The notes: generated by a model from the letters alone, not told the origin. DNA of 64,000 nt from Emticicia aquatilis (GCF_014644295.1 NZ_BMKK01000015.1:1-64000), one strand, 5' to 3'; shown: positions 51,880 through 62,643, counted from the stretch's first letter. Numbers and translations: made by a program.

Positions 51880-54822
51880 TTAGTTGCAACCACCTATTTC
51901 GGCTTTAAATATTACGCCATTATCGGCCTTAAATCCAGCATTTAATTCTATTGACTTTGCCTGAAACGTAGCATTAGCCGTTCCAGTTATCATATTTGTA
52001 GCGACAATTCTTCCATTTACTGCCGAAGCCTGTTTTAGTTGTGTTCCGCTTGAAAAACTATCAGTTGGGTCAACTAAAGTTAAATTCTGAGGGCAAGCCG
52101 TGCCAAATTCAAATCGTGAAACCGTTGGGTAGTGGTCTGAAGTAGTTGTTGAATAATTTGAAACAACAGGTCTGAAACTTGATACAGAGGCCAAACTATA
52201 TTTAATACCAGTAACTCCATTATCATAAAATTCATTTGAAATAATTTGATGGTCGATGTAGTCAGGAAAAGAAGCCGTACTTGCACAGTTAGCATCGCTT
52301 AGTGTTTTTGAAATTGGATTCCAAAAAGCACTTGGACGTGTTCCTGCAATGACCGTTTCGTCGGGGTTAGTGTATAAAAAAGGAGCATAGCTACTTATCT
52401 GACCCGTAGCAATAGATTTATCAACATCATCGTTTAAGTCTCCCAATACAATCGTTTTTCGAGTTGGGAACTCGGCTTGTAAGGTGTCGTACATGGCTCT
52501 AACATCATATTTTCTACGGTTGTACGATGTTAGGTCTGAGCCAGATTTGGCATGAAGACCAACAAAAAGCACAGTATCAGTTTGATTATTGATATTTACT
52601 TTTGCCAAAAACTTGAATGGTTTACGACCCGATGCCCAAAACTGGCTTGGTGTACCCGTTGGTGGATAGGTGGCAGGAGTAAAATTTTCAAACATTGGTT
52701 TTGAGTAAATCTTGGTAACAACGCTATTTTTATAAATTATACACACTCGCTGAGGGTTTGCATCGGCCACACTTGTTGAGTAAGCCGAAGAACATTCACC
52801 CGAAAACGTATTTGCACCGTAGGTATCATTCAAAGCCTTTAAGATTGTTCCGAAAGCGGTGGTTACATCGGCTGGATTTGATGGATTATACTGACAAATC
52901 TCTTGGAGCATATACACATCGGCCTTAACATCTTTAATGATATTGCTGGCGTTGGTAATTTGTGTAATGTCATTCGTACCACTTTGCGAAGGGCCATTGG
53001 TCGGGTGTCCTAACCACTCAATATTCCAGTTGAATACATCTAATTTGTTAGGGTCGTCAGTAAATGTCGTAAGTCCGCACCCACCAGAAACCGAACAAGT
53101 ATTGGCACTATTTGTTAAATCGGTTGTAAGGCTTGGAAATAGCTGTAATTTATCTGTTCCAGTTGCATTAATAAAGCGTCCAACCAATCCAGTGATGTCT
53201 TGTGTAACCGTTGGAATTGTTGTGCCTATCAAGTTGGTTGCCGTTGCATCTATTCTAATTTCTGTTCCTCCTTGATTATTGCAACTAATAACGGTGTAGT
53301 TTGTGGAAGCCACAAATGTTCCTGTTGACTGAATATTGGCCGAAACGATTTTGATTAATTTACCTTCATTTGCACTTAGAAAATCATTCAAAGCAATATT
53401 GGTAAGTGGGTTATTGGAATCAAAAACTGTGGGAGCAGGAACCATGCCCGATGAAACCTTTGAGATACAAGTGAGTGTAATAATTTCTGATTCGCCATTA
53501 AAGCGAGCCGTTGTTCCTGTTAATCTCACGACATCACCCAAAGCTAAACCATTGGTTGTAACCACATTCGTAAAGAATACAGCAATCCCCCCAGTAGCAT
53601 CTTGAACATAAAATTTATTAGCTCCAAAAATACCTGTAATTGAACCAGTAATCGTAACTCCAGCACTTCCTGTATAAGTTTGTTGAGCAGGGATTGTTGC
53701 TCGTACTGTTGCAATATCGGTAGCATTACCGCAAGCTAAACCATTAGATACCGACCCATTCACTGTAACATTTGCCGAAGCAGCACCTCCACCAGAATTT
53801 GATACAGTAATTCCACTTCCACCATAATTCCCAACAGCAAGGCCACTTTTCAATCTAACAAATATCTGAGTAGCAAATAAAGTTCCGCCAGTATAAGCCA
53901 CATTTAGATTATCAGCATAAGAGCCATTTTGTGAAGTGGCTACTTCAAAATTTGCGGGGGCAGTAACCGTTATATTATTGGCCAAAGGCGTAAGGTTTAA
54001 GCCTGATAATGAATAACTTACACCTGCTGATGGGCCATTATTTTCTAAATATGTTAATCCATTAATGGTTGCTGGTGATACTGTAAGAGATGGAGAAGTA
54101 TTTATACCTGCACTAACAGTTAAATCATCAATAGAAAGACCATGGTCAGAACCTGTGTGGTCAGGGTCATACCAACGTAAAATAATTTCTCCTCCTGCTG
54201 GTAGTGGACTGGTAAAATTGATAACACTGCTAATAGCTACTCTATTTGCGGCAAGATTACCGTTCAAAGCTCCTGCTGTTCCTCCAGTGATTGGAGAAGT
54301 AAAGTCTAAAGCAGCCTGTGCAGTATATCCAGTAGGAAGTGCTGAACTGGGGGTCAATGCTACCGAACTAAAAGCAGTATTTGAAGTAATGTATGAAAAC
54401 GCTACTGTTTGAGCCGCTGCAGCACTATTTCTCCATTGTTCCCCAGTATAGCTTACTGTTATAGAGCTAATAGGTGAACCTGTATTATTTGTAAGCCTTA
54501 AGCCGATGGAAAAATTTCCTGCAGCAGCTCCTCCCGAACCAACAGAACCAATAGCTCTCTCGGTTGCGGTGGAGGTACCATAACTGTAAAGTGCTCCAGC
54601 GTTACTGGCTCCATCATTTGCAACAATGGTTGTTCCTGTACCTGTTCTTTGAGCGTATATCCCAGTAATCGTCGAATTATCTGTCCATGTTGCACTACTT
54701 GAAGTTATCAAGGTATTGAAGTCTTGTGTGAAAGACCAATTTCCGCCTGAATTTGAAAAGTTCGCTTGACCGAAAGCTCCAAAAGTTAAGATAAACAGTA
54801 ATAATGTTAGTTGTTTTTTCAT
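51880..54822 (-). CDS. Secreted multidomain endonuclease/exonuclease/phosphatase-family protein
   Basis: A 980-residue secreted protein. After the signal peptide (ending near FGQA) come a beta-sandwich with SYTGEQWR (about 25-240) and an Ig-like module (SLTVSPATINGLTYLENNGPS, about 245-360). An OB-fold-like DUF5689-type domain with FYVQDATGGIAVFF follows at about 367-567. The EEP catalytic domain is at about 592-902: FNWNIEWLG, YMLQEI, VGLHAKSG, VLGDLNDDVD, DYIDHQIIS and SDHYPTV, the residues for metal, phosphate and His/Asp catalysis. A C-terminal 3-coathanger-stack domain (from SGTQLKQ to EIGGCN) nearly matches that of the giant neighbour. It probably degrades extracellular DNA or RNA, or phosphodiesters, supplying phosphate. 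Confidence 0.9.
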   Translation of the reverse strand: MKKQLTLLLFILTFGAFGQANFSNSGGNWSFTQDFNTLITSSSATWTDNSTITGIYAQRTGTGTTIVANDGASNAGALYSYGTSTATERAIGSVGSGGAAAGNFSIGLRLTNNTGSPISSITVSYTGEQWRNSAAAAQTVAFSYITSNTAFSSVALTPSSALPTGYTAQAALDFTSPITGGTAGALNGNLAANRVAISSVINFTSPLPAGGEIILRWYDPDHTGSDHGLSIDDLTVSAGINTSPSLTVSPATINGLTYLENNGPSAGVSYSLSGLNLTPLANNITVTAPANFEVATSQNGSYADNLNVAYTGGTLFATQIFVRLKSGLAVGNYGGSGITVSNSGGGAASANVTVNGSVSNGLACGNATDIATVRATIPAQQTYTGSAGVTITGSITGIFGANKFYVQDATGGIAVFFTNVVTTNGLALGDVVRLTGTTARFNGESEIITLTCISKVSSGMVPAPTVFDSNNPLTNIALNDFLSANEGKLIKIVSANIQSTGTFVASTNYTVISCNNQGGTEIRIDATATNLIGTTIPTVTQDITGLVGRFINATGTDKLQLFPSLTTDLTNSANTCSVSGGCGLTTFTDDPNKLDVFNWNIEWLGHPTNGPSQSGTNDITQITNASNIIKDVKADVYMLQEICQYNPSNPADVTTAFGTILKALNDTYGANTFSGECSSAYSTSVADANPQRVCIIYKNSVVTKIYSKPMFENFTPATYPPTGTPSQFWASGRKPFKFLAKVNINNQTDTVLFVGLHAKSGSDLTSYNRRKYDVRAMYDTLQAEFPTRKTIVLGDLNDDVDKSIATGQISSYAPFLYTNPDETVIAGTRPSAFWNPISKTLSDANCASTASFPDYIDHQIISNEFYDNGVTGIKYSLASVSSFRPVVSNYSTTTSDHYPTVSRFEFGTACPQNLTLVDPTDSFSSGTQLKQASAVNGRIVATNMITGTANATFQAKSIELNAGFKADNGVIFKAEIGGCN

Positions 54823-54842
54823 TGTAATTTTTGATGAAATGT

Positions 54843-57800
54843 TTAATTACAACCACCAATTTCAGCTTTGAATACTGTACCAGCATCGGCTTTGAAACCT
54901 GGTGATAGTTGAATTGATTTAGCTTGATAAGTAACAATGGCGTTTCCTGTAATCTTATTTGATGCCTGAATACTTCCATTATTAGCATTAGCCTGTTTTA
55001 ACTGACTTCCCGTAGAGTAATCATCGGCTGTACTTACTAAACTTACTTGACTCAAACAAGGTCCAGCACTATTTACTGTAATAGTAGTGGCGGTTGAAAC
55101 AATACTAACACAACCATTAATTGTACAGGTTGCCATATAATTCGTTGTGCTTGAGGGAGTAACTGTCAAAGGATTGGCATTACTATTATTATAAGACCAT
55201 GTTATTACACCACTTGAACATCCATTAGCTGTAAGCGTTGAACTTTGACCAATAGTGATTATTGTAGGATTTGCCACAATAGTTGGAGCGGACGGTTTAG
55301 CATTTACAGTAATTGCAGTCGCATCGCTCACATCAGAAACACAACCAGCTATCGTGCAAGTTACGGTGTAAGATGAACTACTTGTTGGGCTAACCGTTAT
55401 GCTGCTACCTGTTAGTCCGCCTGTCCAGTTTAGCGTTCCTCCCGTACAAGCACTGGCAGTAAGGGTTGTGGAACTTCCACTACAAATGGTCGTTAAACTT
55501 GCCGTAGTTGTCGGCTTGCTTGGTTTAGTATTTACGGTAATTGCAGTCGCATCGCTCACATCAGAAACACAACCAGCTATCGTGCAGGTTACAGTGTAAG
55601 ATGAATTACTTATTGGGCTTACCGTTATACTACTTCCTGTCAACCCACCTGTCCAATTCAATGTTCCTCCTGTACAAGCACTTGCGGTTAGGGTTGTTGA
55701 ATTTCCACTACAAATGGTTGTTGAACTTGCTGTAATCGTTGGTTTGTTTGGCTTAGCACTTACGGTAATGGTAGTTGCATCACTCACATCTGAAACACAA
55801 CCAGCTATCGTACATGTGACGGTGTAGGATGAATTGCTTGTTGGGCTTACCGTTATGCTGCTACCAGTTAAGCCACCTGTCCAGTTCAGCATCCCTCCCG
55901 TACAAGCACTTGCGGTTAGAGTTGTTGAATTTCCACTACAAATGGTTGTTGAACTTGCTGTAATCGTTGGTTTGCTTGGTTTGGCATTTACGGTAATTGC
56001 AGTCGCATCGCTCACTTCAGAAGTACAACCAGCAATCGTGCAAGTTACGGTGTAAGATGAATTACTTGTTGGGCTTACCGTTATGCTGCTACCTGTTAAC
56101 CCGCCTGTCCAGTTAAGCGTTCCTCCCGTACAAGCACTGGCAGTAAGAGTTGTTGAACTTCCACTACAAATAGTAGTTGAACTTGCTGTAATGGTTGGTT
56201 TGCTTGGTTTGGCATTTACGGTAATTGCAGTCGCATCACTCACATCGGAAGTACAACCAGCAATTGTGCAAGTTACGGTGTAAGATGAATTGCTTGTTGG
56301 GCTTACCGTTATGCTGCTACCTGTTAATCCGCCAGTCCAATTAAGCGTTCCTCCCGTACAAGCACTGGCAGTAAGGGTTGTTGAACTTCCACTACAAATG
56401 GTCGTTGAACTTGTAGTAATGGTTGGTTTGCTTGGTTTGGCATTTACGGTAATTGCAGTCGCATCGCTCACATCGGAAGTACAACCAGCAATCGTGCAAG
56501 TTACGGTGTAAGATGAATTACTTGTTGGGCTTACAGTTATACTGCTACCTGTTAAGCCACCTGTCCAGTTAAGCGTTCCTCCCGTACAAGCACTGGCAGT
56601 AAGAGTTGTTGAACTTCCACTACAAATGGTCGTTGAACTTGCCGTAATGGTTGGCTTGCTTGGTTTGGCATTTACAGAAATATTTGTTCCATTATCTGCT
56701 CCAACAATCATCGGATTGCTTGATATTATTCTAATTCTATAACCATTCCCTGCAACTGTATTCGAAGGAATAGTAACATTTATTGTTCCTGAGTTTATGC
56801 CTGTCAATGTTCCAATCGAAACAGGATTTGCAAAACTTCCGTTAGCATCACTTAATTGAGCGGTGAAAATATTCCCTATATTAAATGTTTCATTATTGAA
56901 AACAAACGGTAAACTTACTGCCGATTCTGTACATAAATTTTGGGCTATCGTTCCAATTTCTATCACTGGGGCAGAAAGGCTAACTGTCTCGCTTCTAAAT
57001 TTTTTCCAGTTATTTTGAGGAAGTTCTTTTGCGATTGTTCCATCACCATAATAAATAGCATCTCCATTATCGACCAATAACTGAATATTGGTACTTGTAT
57101 TTAGATTTGTTGGTACTTCTACGATAGATTCAAAACTCCCTTCAACAACAATCGAACTCAAATTAAAACTTCTTTTGATGGGGTCGTCCGCAGGTTTTCC
57201 AGTCCATGTATAAAACTTGAAATCTTTTGGAGCAGTACCCGTTGCTGCATCGGCTGGTCCTGCAATTATTAAATATTCATTCGTATCATTTTTCCTGATT
57301 TCTCTAATACCTCTTTCACCAAGATTCAATTCTATGGGCGTTCCAAAAGTTGCCGAACCAATCGTTCCCCCATTAGCTGCCAAGATTGAAGTAAAATTAG
57401 TAACAGGTATAATAAGTGCCTTTTTGCGGTCGGCAGGTACAACCTGTGGAGCTCTAAAGGCAATGTAAGCAGTTGTATTATCAGGAGCCATTTCTATTCC
57501 TTCAATATTGAAGCCTTTTAATCCTGTACTTTCAGGTATTACACCAGCTGCTGCACTCGCCACTAATCCATAATAATTTGCTCCTTTTCCGTGTACATTA
57601 TTGGCATCCCATGCCAAAATATCATCCTTTAGAAAGTCATATCGGCTAACATAGGTTAAGGAAGTAGAAACTCCAGTTCCTGTAATATCTGTTCTGAATA
57701 CTCTATTTCTATTCGGTCGGTTATTGCCACTGGAAGCATTGCTTTCAGAACCCATCCAATAAATACTACTTCCAATTTTTAACGATGCTTCAATATCCAC

Positions 57801-60800
57801 TTCTCTCGGAATACCGCCAGAAATATCCGTAAGACCTAAAACACTCGTAAAATCAAAGCTATTGATTGGAAGTCCAGAATTATTTCGATTATATAACCTA
57901 ATAGTTTGGTCTTCGTCGTCGGCAACTAACATTAACTCATTATCTACTTTTATCGCTGTACTTGCGTCGCTTTTTCCTGTATGAAAATGCGTATTTGTTG
58001 TAATATTTGAAGCCTGCGATGCAGCATAGTTTAAAGTAAATGTTGTATTGGTAGTTCCATCATTTACTGTGACAGTAATTGTTGCATATCCTGCCGAAAT
58101 TGGCGTTATTTTAAGGTTTCTTGAAGCCCCAGTTCCTGTTAATACTAAGTTTGCATTTGGTACAACCGAAGTATTATTAGAAGTTACCGAAACAGTCAAA
58201 CTACCCACGGCAGTTTCAGTATCTCCAATCGTAAAATTTATTCCCAGCGTTTTTGCAGGGTCAGTTGGGTCATCTATTACCGCACTTAATGGGTATGAAC
58301 CAGAGATATTTGTATTCGAACCTCCGTCAATGTAATTAGACGTAGTGGCTACATCTATGACGATTGTTGGAGCAATATTGAAAACTTGACAGGTATTAAG
58401 CGGAGCATCAGCATTAGTAATTATAATTGGAGTTGTGCCACCTGCTGGATTTACAGTATTTGCTCCACTTGCCCAAATACCATCATCATCGATAGCTGGA
58501 CAACCGCTAATTATGCCAGTTGCTACATCTCGCTTCTCAATTCTTCTTACACCAGTCGATAAATTAACAGGAATATATGCCCCCCATGACCCATCAGTTC
58601 CATCAACTGAATTATACCAAGTACTAAAATTAGTTGTAATCCCATCATTTTCTGTAAAAGTTCCATATAATGGTCGTCCTGTTCCACTTGAATTATCATA
58701 TAAAAAGATTATTTCTTCTCCACTTGCTCCCGAACTACCTCTAATAGCATTGGCACCATTAGTTCCAGAAGTGGGTGTAAGCATTGTGAATGTTTGAGAA
58801 GTAGTAAGTGTAGTAACAACTGATGTTCCATTTGCACCATTATTCAATTGAATACTCAAAGGAACTGATAATCCAGCATTAAAGGCTGAATTTGAAGTTG
58901 GGACTATTACAAACCATCCTTCGTAAGTACCACTTGCATCTGTGGTTAGCTCACCATACCGATTGGCATTAGAGGTAGTATTAAATTCGTTTCCACTCAT
59001 CAAACTTCCACCTAAACTTTTTTGGCTTGTATAACCAGTAATAAAACCTGCCGTACCTGTGTTATTATTAATAACCATCATATTCCCAGCAGTTGGAGCA
59101 CCATTAGTATATCGATAAGTAGCATTAGGTAAAAGATTATCTAATCTTAAACGACAAACATATTGTAATCTACTTGCCGCAGTAGTACCATTGATAGCAT
59201 ATTGAGGAAAAATTACTTCAGTAATTGATGGTGCAGGAGTAATATTTGCAGTTAAGCCCGTTGGTTGTGTAATGGTATAATTGGAAGCACCAGCTCCGCC
59301 CAATGTGATATTAGCCGTAACCGCAATACCATTACCCACAGCACTTGAAGCAAATGTACCAGCCCCAGTAAATGTAACAACATCGGGTGAAATAACTCCT
59401 GTAAGTGTACCAGTGATTGTGGCATTGGTGTTGCCATCAAATACTTTGTTTTGAGCAGTTGCCCCCGAAAGTGTCAAGGCAAGTGCTGAAATATTGGCAG
59501 TTAGACCCGTTGGCTGACTTAATATGTAATTCCCTGCTTTTGTTCCACTCAAGGTGTAACCATTTACCGTAACAGGTTTAGCTGTACCAATATTTTTGTT
59601 ACCAAATGTTGCGGATACAGTTCCAGTAATCGAAACATCGTCATTGTTTATTATCCCGTCTAAGGTTGGGATACCACTTAATGTTGCAGTGGTATTTCCA
59701 TCATAGATTTTGTTATTAACTGTAATGCCTGAAATAGTCAAGGAAGCCTTTGTGATGTTTGCAGTAATTCCCGTTGGTTGGGTAATCATATAATTACTGG
59801 CATCGACTCCCCCTAAAGTTAAGGATGTACTAACGGAGATATTATCACCTGCATCAATTGAGGTAAATATGCCATTTCCGCCTACTGTAACTTCATCTGG
59901 ATTTATCACACCAACAAGCGTTGCTCCATTGATGATGGCTGAATTATTTCCGTCATATACCTTATTTGATGCAGTTGCTACACTAACGGTCAATTCTTTC
60001 TTTGTAATATTAGCCGTTAAACCCGTTGGTTGTGTTAGTATATATTTGTTTGCATCTGCTCCGCTTAATGTTGAAGATGATGTTACAGCAATTCCGTCTC
60101 CAACGCTGGACTGTGCAAATATCCCTGTCCCTATGAGTGTTACTTCGTCAGAACCCACTACTCCGTTGAGCGTTCCTGTAATTGTTGCGGCATTGGTTCT
60201 ATCATAAATCTTATTCTGAGCCTGAGTTGTATTTAAAGTCAACGTTTTCTTATTGATTGTGTACATCAGGGTTGCCGAACCTGTACCGCCATTATTGGTC
60301 GCAGAAATAGTCACACTAAATGGTGAACCAACTATGCTTGTTGGTGTTCCTGTTATTTCGCCAGTTGTCGTGTTGATGCTTAACCCTGGGGGTAGGCCAG
60401 TGGCATTGAAGCTCGTGGGCGAGTTCGTGGCAGTAATTATGTAGGTACTTGATACAGCACCATAGGTTGCCGAAGTCGTCAATGTACTTGTAATGATGGG
60501 AGTTGGTAAGTTTGTTATATCGGCCAACAGACCTGTCGGCTGTGAAAGTGAATAATTATTGGCAGCAGAACCAATAATGTTATAACCTGTTACGGAAACT
60601 GCAATTCCAGTCCCAACAGTAGCTTGAGCAAAATTAGCCATTGGTGAACCACTTAATGTTACATCACTTTCATCGCCCAAAACAACTCCATTTAAAATTG
60701 CTGTTCCTGAAAGCGTCGCTGTTGATGTACCATCATACACTTTGTTATTGGCCGAAATACCCGTTATGGTAAGTGGTTTTGCTGTTATATTGGCTGTTAA

Positions 60801-62363
60801 ACCCGTTGGTTGTGTCAAAGTATAATTACCCGCATCTGCCCCACCTAATGTTGAGTTTGAAGTAACCGCAATGCCATTTCCAACCGCACTTGAAGCGAAA
60901 CTTCCAGTACCATTGAGCGTTACTATTTCCGAACCAATAATACCATTTAATGTACCTGTTATCACGGCGTTTGTAGTACGGTCATATACTTTATTTTGTG
61001 CGACTGGGTTTGAAATAGTAAGTGGGGCTGCGGTAATAGTAGCCGTTAAAGAGGGCTGAGACAGTGTGTAATTGCTCGAAGGGGCAGTATAACCTGTAAC
61101 GGTTACTGTTTTTGAATTTCCGACCGTAGTATTGCTAAAAGTGGCTATTGGAGAACCTGTTACGGCAAAACTTTCACCATTTTCTAAGCCAACATACGTG
61201 GGTGTACCCGAAATAGTTGCAGAGTTATTTCCATCATACACTTTATTATTGGCCGTAATTCCTGTTATGGTTAAATTTTTTGGACTAACAGAACTTGATA
61301 CGGTGGCTACATTTACGCTGGTAGCATTTGTGCTTGATAATACAATATTTCCCGAATAAGGCGAACCCGAAACAGTTGCCGTAGCTTTTAGCCGAACATA
61401 GATAGTCGTACTATTTATTGTTCCACCCGATTGCGTCAGCGTTTGGGTATCTGCATAGCCACTACTGGCATTACTTTGTGACACCTCAAAGTTAGTAGAT
61501 GGTGGAGTTATTAGAATATCATTCGTAAGATTTGAACCTGAAACAGTAAAACTTGTAGGGGTTGAGGATGGGCTTCCGTAAGTTGTATTTACTGCTGAAA
61601 GAGTACCAGAAGTTGAAATTGTTGGAAGTGCTGTTGCACTAAAAACCACACCATCTATTGCTAAGTTATCATCATTTCCAGTTTCATTAATATCTGTCCA
61701 TCTAATATATAAGGTGGCACCTGCAGGCCAGCTTATTCCTGTTACCGTGTATGTGATATTTGATTGATTGATTGCAAGATTTCCATCTAAAGTTATATCA
61801 CTTGTTGTATTGTTAGTAAGAGCTGTAAAATCTAACTGACTTACATTATTGTAAGTACCGACAGTAAGTGAGCTTGGTGATATTGCATACGCAAACGTTA
61901 ATTTATTAATGACCGCCGAAGCACTGCCACCATCTTTCCATTGTTCACCTACATATGAGAGCGTAAACTGAGTAAGCGTACTACCTGTATTATTTGTAAA
62001 AAATGCTCCAAATTGTGAAGTCAAACTTCCTGAAGCATACGAGCCGAATGCTCGTTCGTTAGAAGTAGTTGCACCATCTAAGTATGTATCACCTGTTCCT
62101 GACGAGCCATTGTCATTTCTGAGTGTAGTGTTTGCATTTGTTCCAGCCTCTGTAAATATCCATCCATTGGGTAAAACTGATGCTGCTTGGGTAGTATTAT
62201 TGGCAGGAACTGTGGTATAGAGATTATCGAAGTTCTGTGTATAATTACTACCTCTTGTTGAATAGCTGATTTGACCAAAATTTTTAAAATTGACAAATAA
62301 AAACAAAAAAAAGAGAGACAATTTTAAGAATTTAGGATATACTAAATGTAGATTTCTTTTCAT
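54843..62363 (-). CDS. Giant secreted repeat protein with YDG/MBG, propeller-like and Ig-like repeats
   Basis: A 2506-residue protein with a signal peptide and a beta-sandwich (about 30-250) carrying SYVGEQWK, as in the neighbouring nuclease. An Ig-like module follows (250-360). Seven YDG/MBG-type repeats (about 365-1045) are marked by NKVYDG or close variants, with a putative Ig domain (LPPGLSINTTTGEITGTP) among them. About 1050-1450 is an unassigned beta-rich part. About 1450-1790 resembles a DUF3616-like propeller (ELMLVADDEDQTIRLYNRN). Six near-identical 76-residue repeats (1900-2355) and one degenerate copy precede a C-terminal 3-coathanger-stack domain. It is probably an adhesin or surface matrix protein. 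The gene lies 20 bp ahead of the nuclease gene on the same strand. Confidence 0.88.
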   Translation of the reverse strand: MKRNLHLVYPKFLKLSLFFLFLFVNFKNFGQISYSTRGSNYTQNFDNLYTTVPANNTTQAASVLPNGWIFTEAGTNANTTLRNDNGSSGTGDTYLDGATTSNERAFGSYASGSLTSQFGAFFTNNTGSTLTQFTLSYVGEQWKDGGSASAVINKLTFAYAISPSSLTVGTYNNVSQLDFTALTNNTTSDITLDGNLAINQSNITYTVTGISWPAGATLYIRWTDINETGNDDNLAIDGVVFSATALPTISTSGTLSAVNTTYGSPSSTPTSFTVSGSNLTNDILITPPSTNFEVSQSNASSGYADTQTLTQSGGTINSTTIYVRLKATATVSGSPYSGNIVLSSTNATSVNVATVSSSVSPKNLTITGITANNKVYDGNNSATISGTPTYVGLENGESFAVTGSPIATFSNTTVGNSKTVTVTGYTAPSSNYTLSQPSLTATITAAPLTISNPVAQNKVYDRTTNAVITGTLNGIIGSEIVTLNGTGSFASSAVGNGIAVTSNSTLGGADAGNYTLTQPTGLTANITAKPLTITGISANNKVYDGTSTATLSGTAILNGVVLGDESDVTLSGSPMANFAQATVGTGIAVSVTGYNIIGSAANNYSLSQPTGLLADITNLPTPIITSTLTTSATYGAVSSTYIITATNSPTSFNATGLPPGLSINTTTGEITGTPTSIVGSPFSVTISATNNGGTGSATLMYTINKKTLTLNTTQAQNKIYDRTNAATITGTLNGVVGSDEVTLIGTGIFAQSSVGDGIAVTSSSTLSGADANKYILTQPTGLTANITKKELTVSVATASNKVYDGNNSAIINGATLVGVINPDEVTVGGNGIFTSIDAGDNISVSTSLTLGGVDASNYMITQPTGITANITKASLTISGITVNNKIYDGNTTATLSGIPTLDGIINNDDVSITGTVSATFGNKNIGTAKPVTVNGYTLSGTKAGNYILSQPTGLTANISALALTLSGATAQNKVFDGNTNATITGTLTGVISPDVVTFTGAGTFASSAVGNGIAVTANITLGGAGASNYTITQPTGLTANITPAPSITEVIFPQYAINGTTAASRLQYVCRLRLDNLLPNATYRYTNGAPTAGNMMVINNNTGTAGFITGYTSQKSLGGSLMSGNEFNTTSNANRYGELTTDASGTYEGWFVIVPTSNSAFNAGLSVPLSIQLNNGANGTSVVTTLTTSQTFTMLTPTSGTNGANAIRGSSGASGEEIIFLYDNSSGTGRPLYGTFTENDGITTNFSTWYNSVDGTDGSWGAYIPVNLSTGVRRIEKRDVATGIISGCPAIDDDGIWASGANTVNPAGGTTPIIITNADAPLNTCQVFNIAPTIVIDVATTSNYIDGGSNTNISGSYPLSAVIDDPTDPAKTLGINFTIGDTETAVGSLTVSVTSNNTSVVPNANLVLTGTGASRNLKITPISAGYATITVTVNDGTTNTTFTLNYAASQASNITTNTHFHTGKSDASTAIKVDNELMLVADDEDQTIRLYNRNNSGLPINSFDFTSVLGLTDISGGIPREVDIEASLKIGSSIYWMGSESNASSGNNRPNRNRVFRTDITGTGVSTSLTYVSRYDFLKDDILAWDANNVHGKGANYYGLVASAAAGVIPESTGLKGFNIEGIEMAPDNTTAYIAFRAPQVVPADRKKALIIPVTNFTSILAANGGTIGSATFGTPIELNLGERGIREIRKNDTNEYLIIAGPADAATGTAPKDFKFYTWTGKPADDPIKRSFNLSSIVVEGSFESIVEVPTNLNTSTNIQLLVDNGDAIYYGDGTIAKELPQNNWKKFRSETVSLSAPVIEIGTIAQNLCTESAVSLPFVFNNETFNIGNIFTAQLSDANGSFANPVSIGTLTGINSGTINVTIPSNTVAGNGYRIRIISSNPMIVGADNGTNISVNAKPSKPTITASSTTICSGSSTTLTASACTGGTLNWTGGLTGSSITVSPTSNSSYTVTCTIAGCTSDVSDATAITVNAKPSKPTITTSSTTICSGSSTTLTASACTGGTLNWTGGLTGSSITVSPTSNSSYTVTCTIAGCTSDVSDATAITVNAKPSKPTITASSTTICSGSSTTLTASACTGGTLNWTGGLTGSSITVSPTSNSSYTVTCTIAGCTSEVSDATAITVNAKPSKPTITASSTTICSGNSTTLTASACTGGMLNWTGGLTGSSITVSPTSNSSYTVTCTIAGCVSDVSDATTITVSAKPNKPTITASSTTICSGNSTTLTASACTGGTLNWTGGLTGSSITVSPISNSSYTVTCTIAGCVSDVSDATAITVNTKPSKPTTTASLTTICSGSSTTLTASACTGGTLNWTGGLTGSSITVSPTSSSSYTVTCTIAGCVSDVSDATAITVNAKPSAPTIVANPTIITIGQSSTLTANGCSSGVITWSYNNSNANPLTVTPSSTTNYMATCTINGCVSIVSTATTITVNSAGPCLSQVSLVSTADDYSTGSQLKQANANNGSIQASNKITGNAIVTYQAKSIQLSPGFKADAGTVFKAEIGGCN
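55299..56666 (-). repeat. Six tandem 228-bp repeats inside the giant protein gene
   Basis: Exact 228-bp period, each unit encoding 76 residues that begin KPSKPTIT and contain GGTLNWTGGLTGSSITVSP and YTVTCTIAGC. Units differ by only a few bases each. A diverged seventh copy continues to about 55072. Such identity implies recent slippage or unequal crossover, so copy number may vary between strains and be mis-assembled. Confidence 0.93.
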
Positions 62364-62610
62364 AAAATAGCGGAGTGTTTGTCAATGTTTGTTTTTCAAA
62401 AGGTTACTTGATAACAAACTTAACCTCCAAATCAATGGTATTTAGTAGCTCCGCTTACATCTTAATAAAATGATAATAATAGCTTGATAATAATATCGTT
62501 AGGTTAAATAATTGTTACCGAAAATTAGATTTGTCTTAATATTCGTCTCGCTTTTTATTATCATAACAATCTTTTAAAATTAGCTTAATCAATGCAGGTT
62601 TTCTGTTAAA

Positions 62611-62639
62611 TAGCTTTGGGGTCATTTTAAACGTGACCC
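62611..62639 (+). promoter_or_regulatory. -7 element and leader dyad upstream of the last gene
   Basis: TAGCTTTG at 62611-62618 matches TAnnTTTG. It is followed directly by GGGTCA (62619-62624) and TGACCC (62634-62639), a perfect 6-bp dyad with a 9-nt spacer ending 4 nt before the start codon. This could be an operator at the transcription start or a leader hairpin at the ribosome site. The rest of the 280-bp intergenic region shows nothing else I recognise. Confidence 0.4.
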
Positions 62640-62643
62640 TTTT

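Noticed and set aside
55299-56666. Plus-strand open frames across the 228-bp repeats
   Set aside because: Several similar plus-strand frames appear only because the minus-strand repeats are free of stops in that phase. The minus-strand reading gives a continuous secreted protein with recognisable domains.
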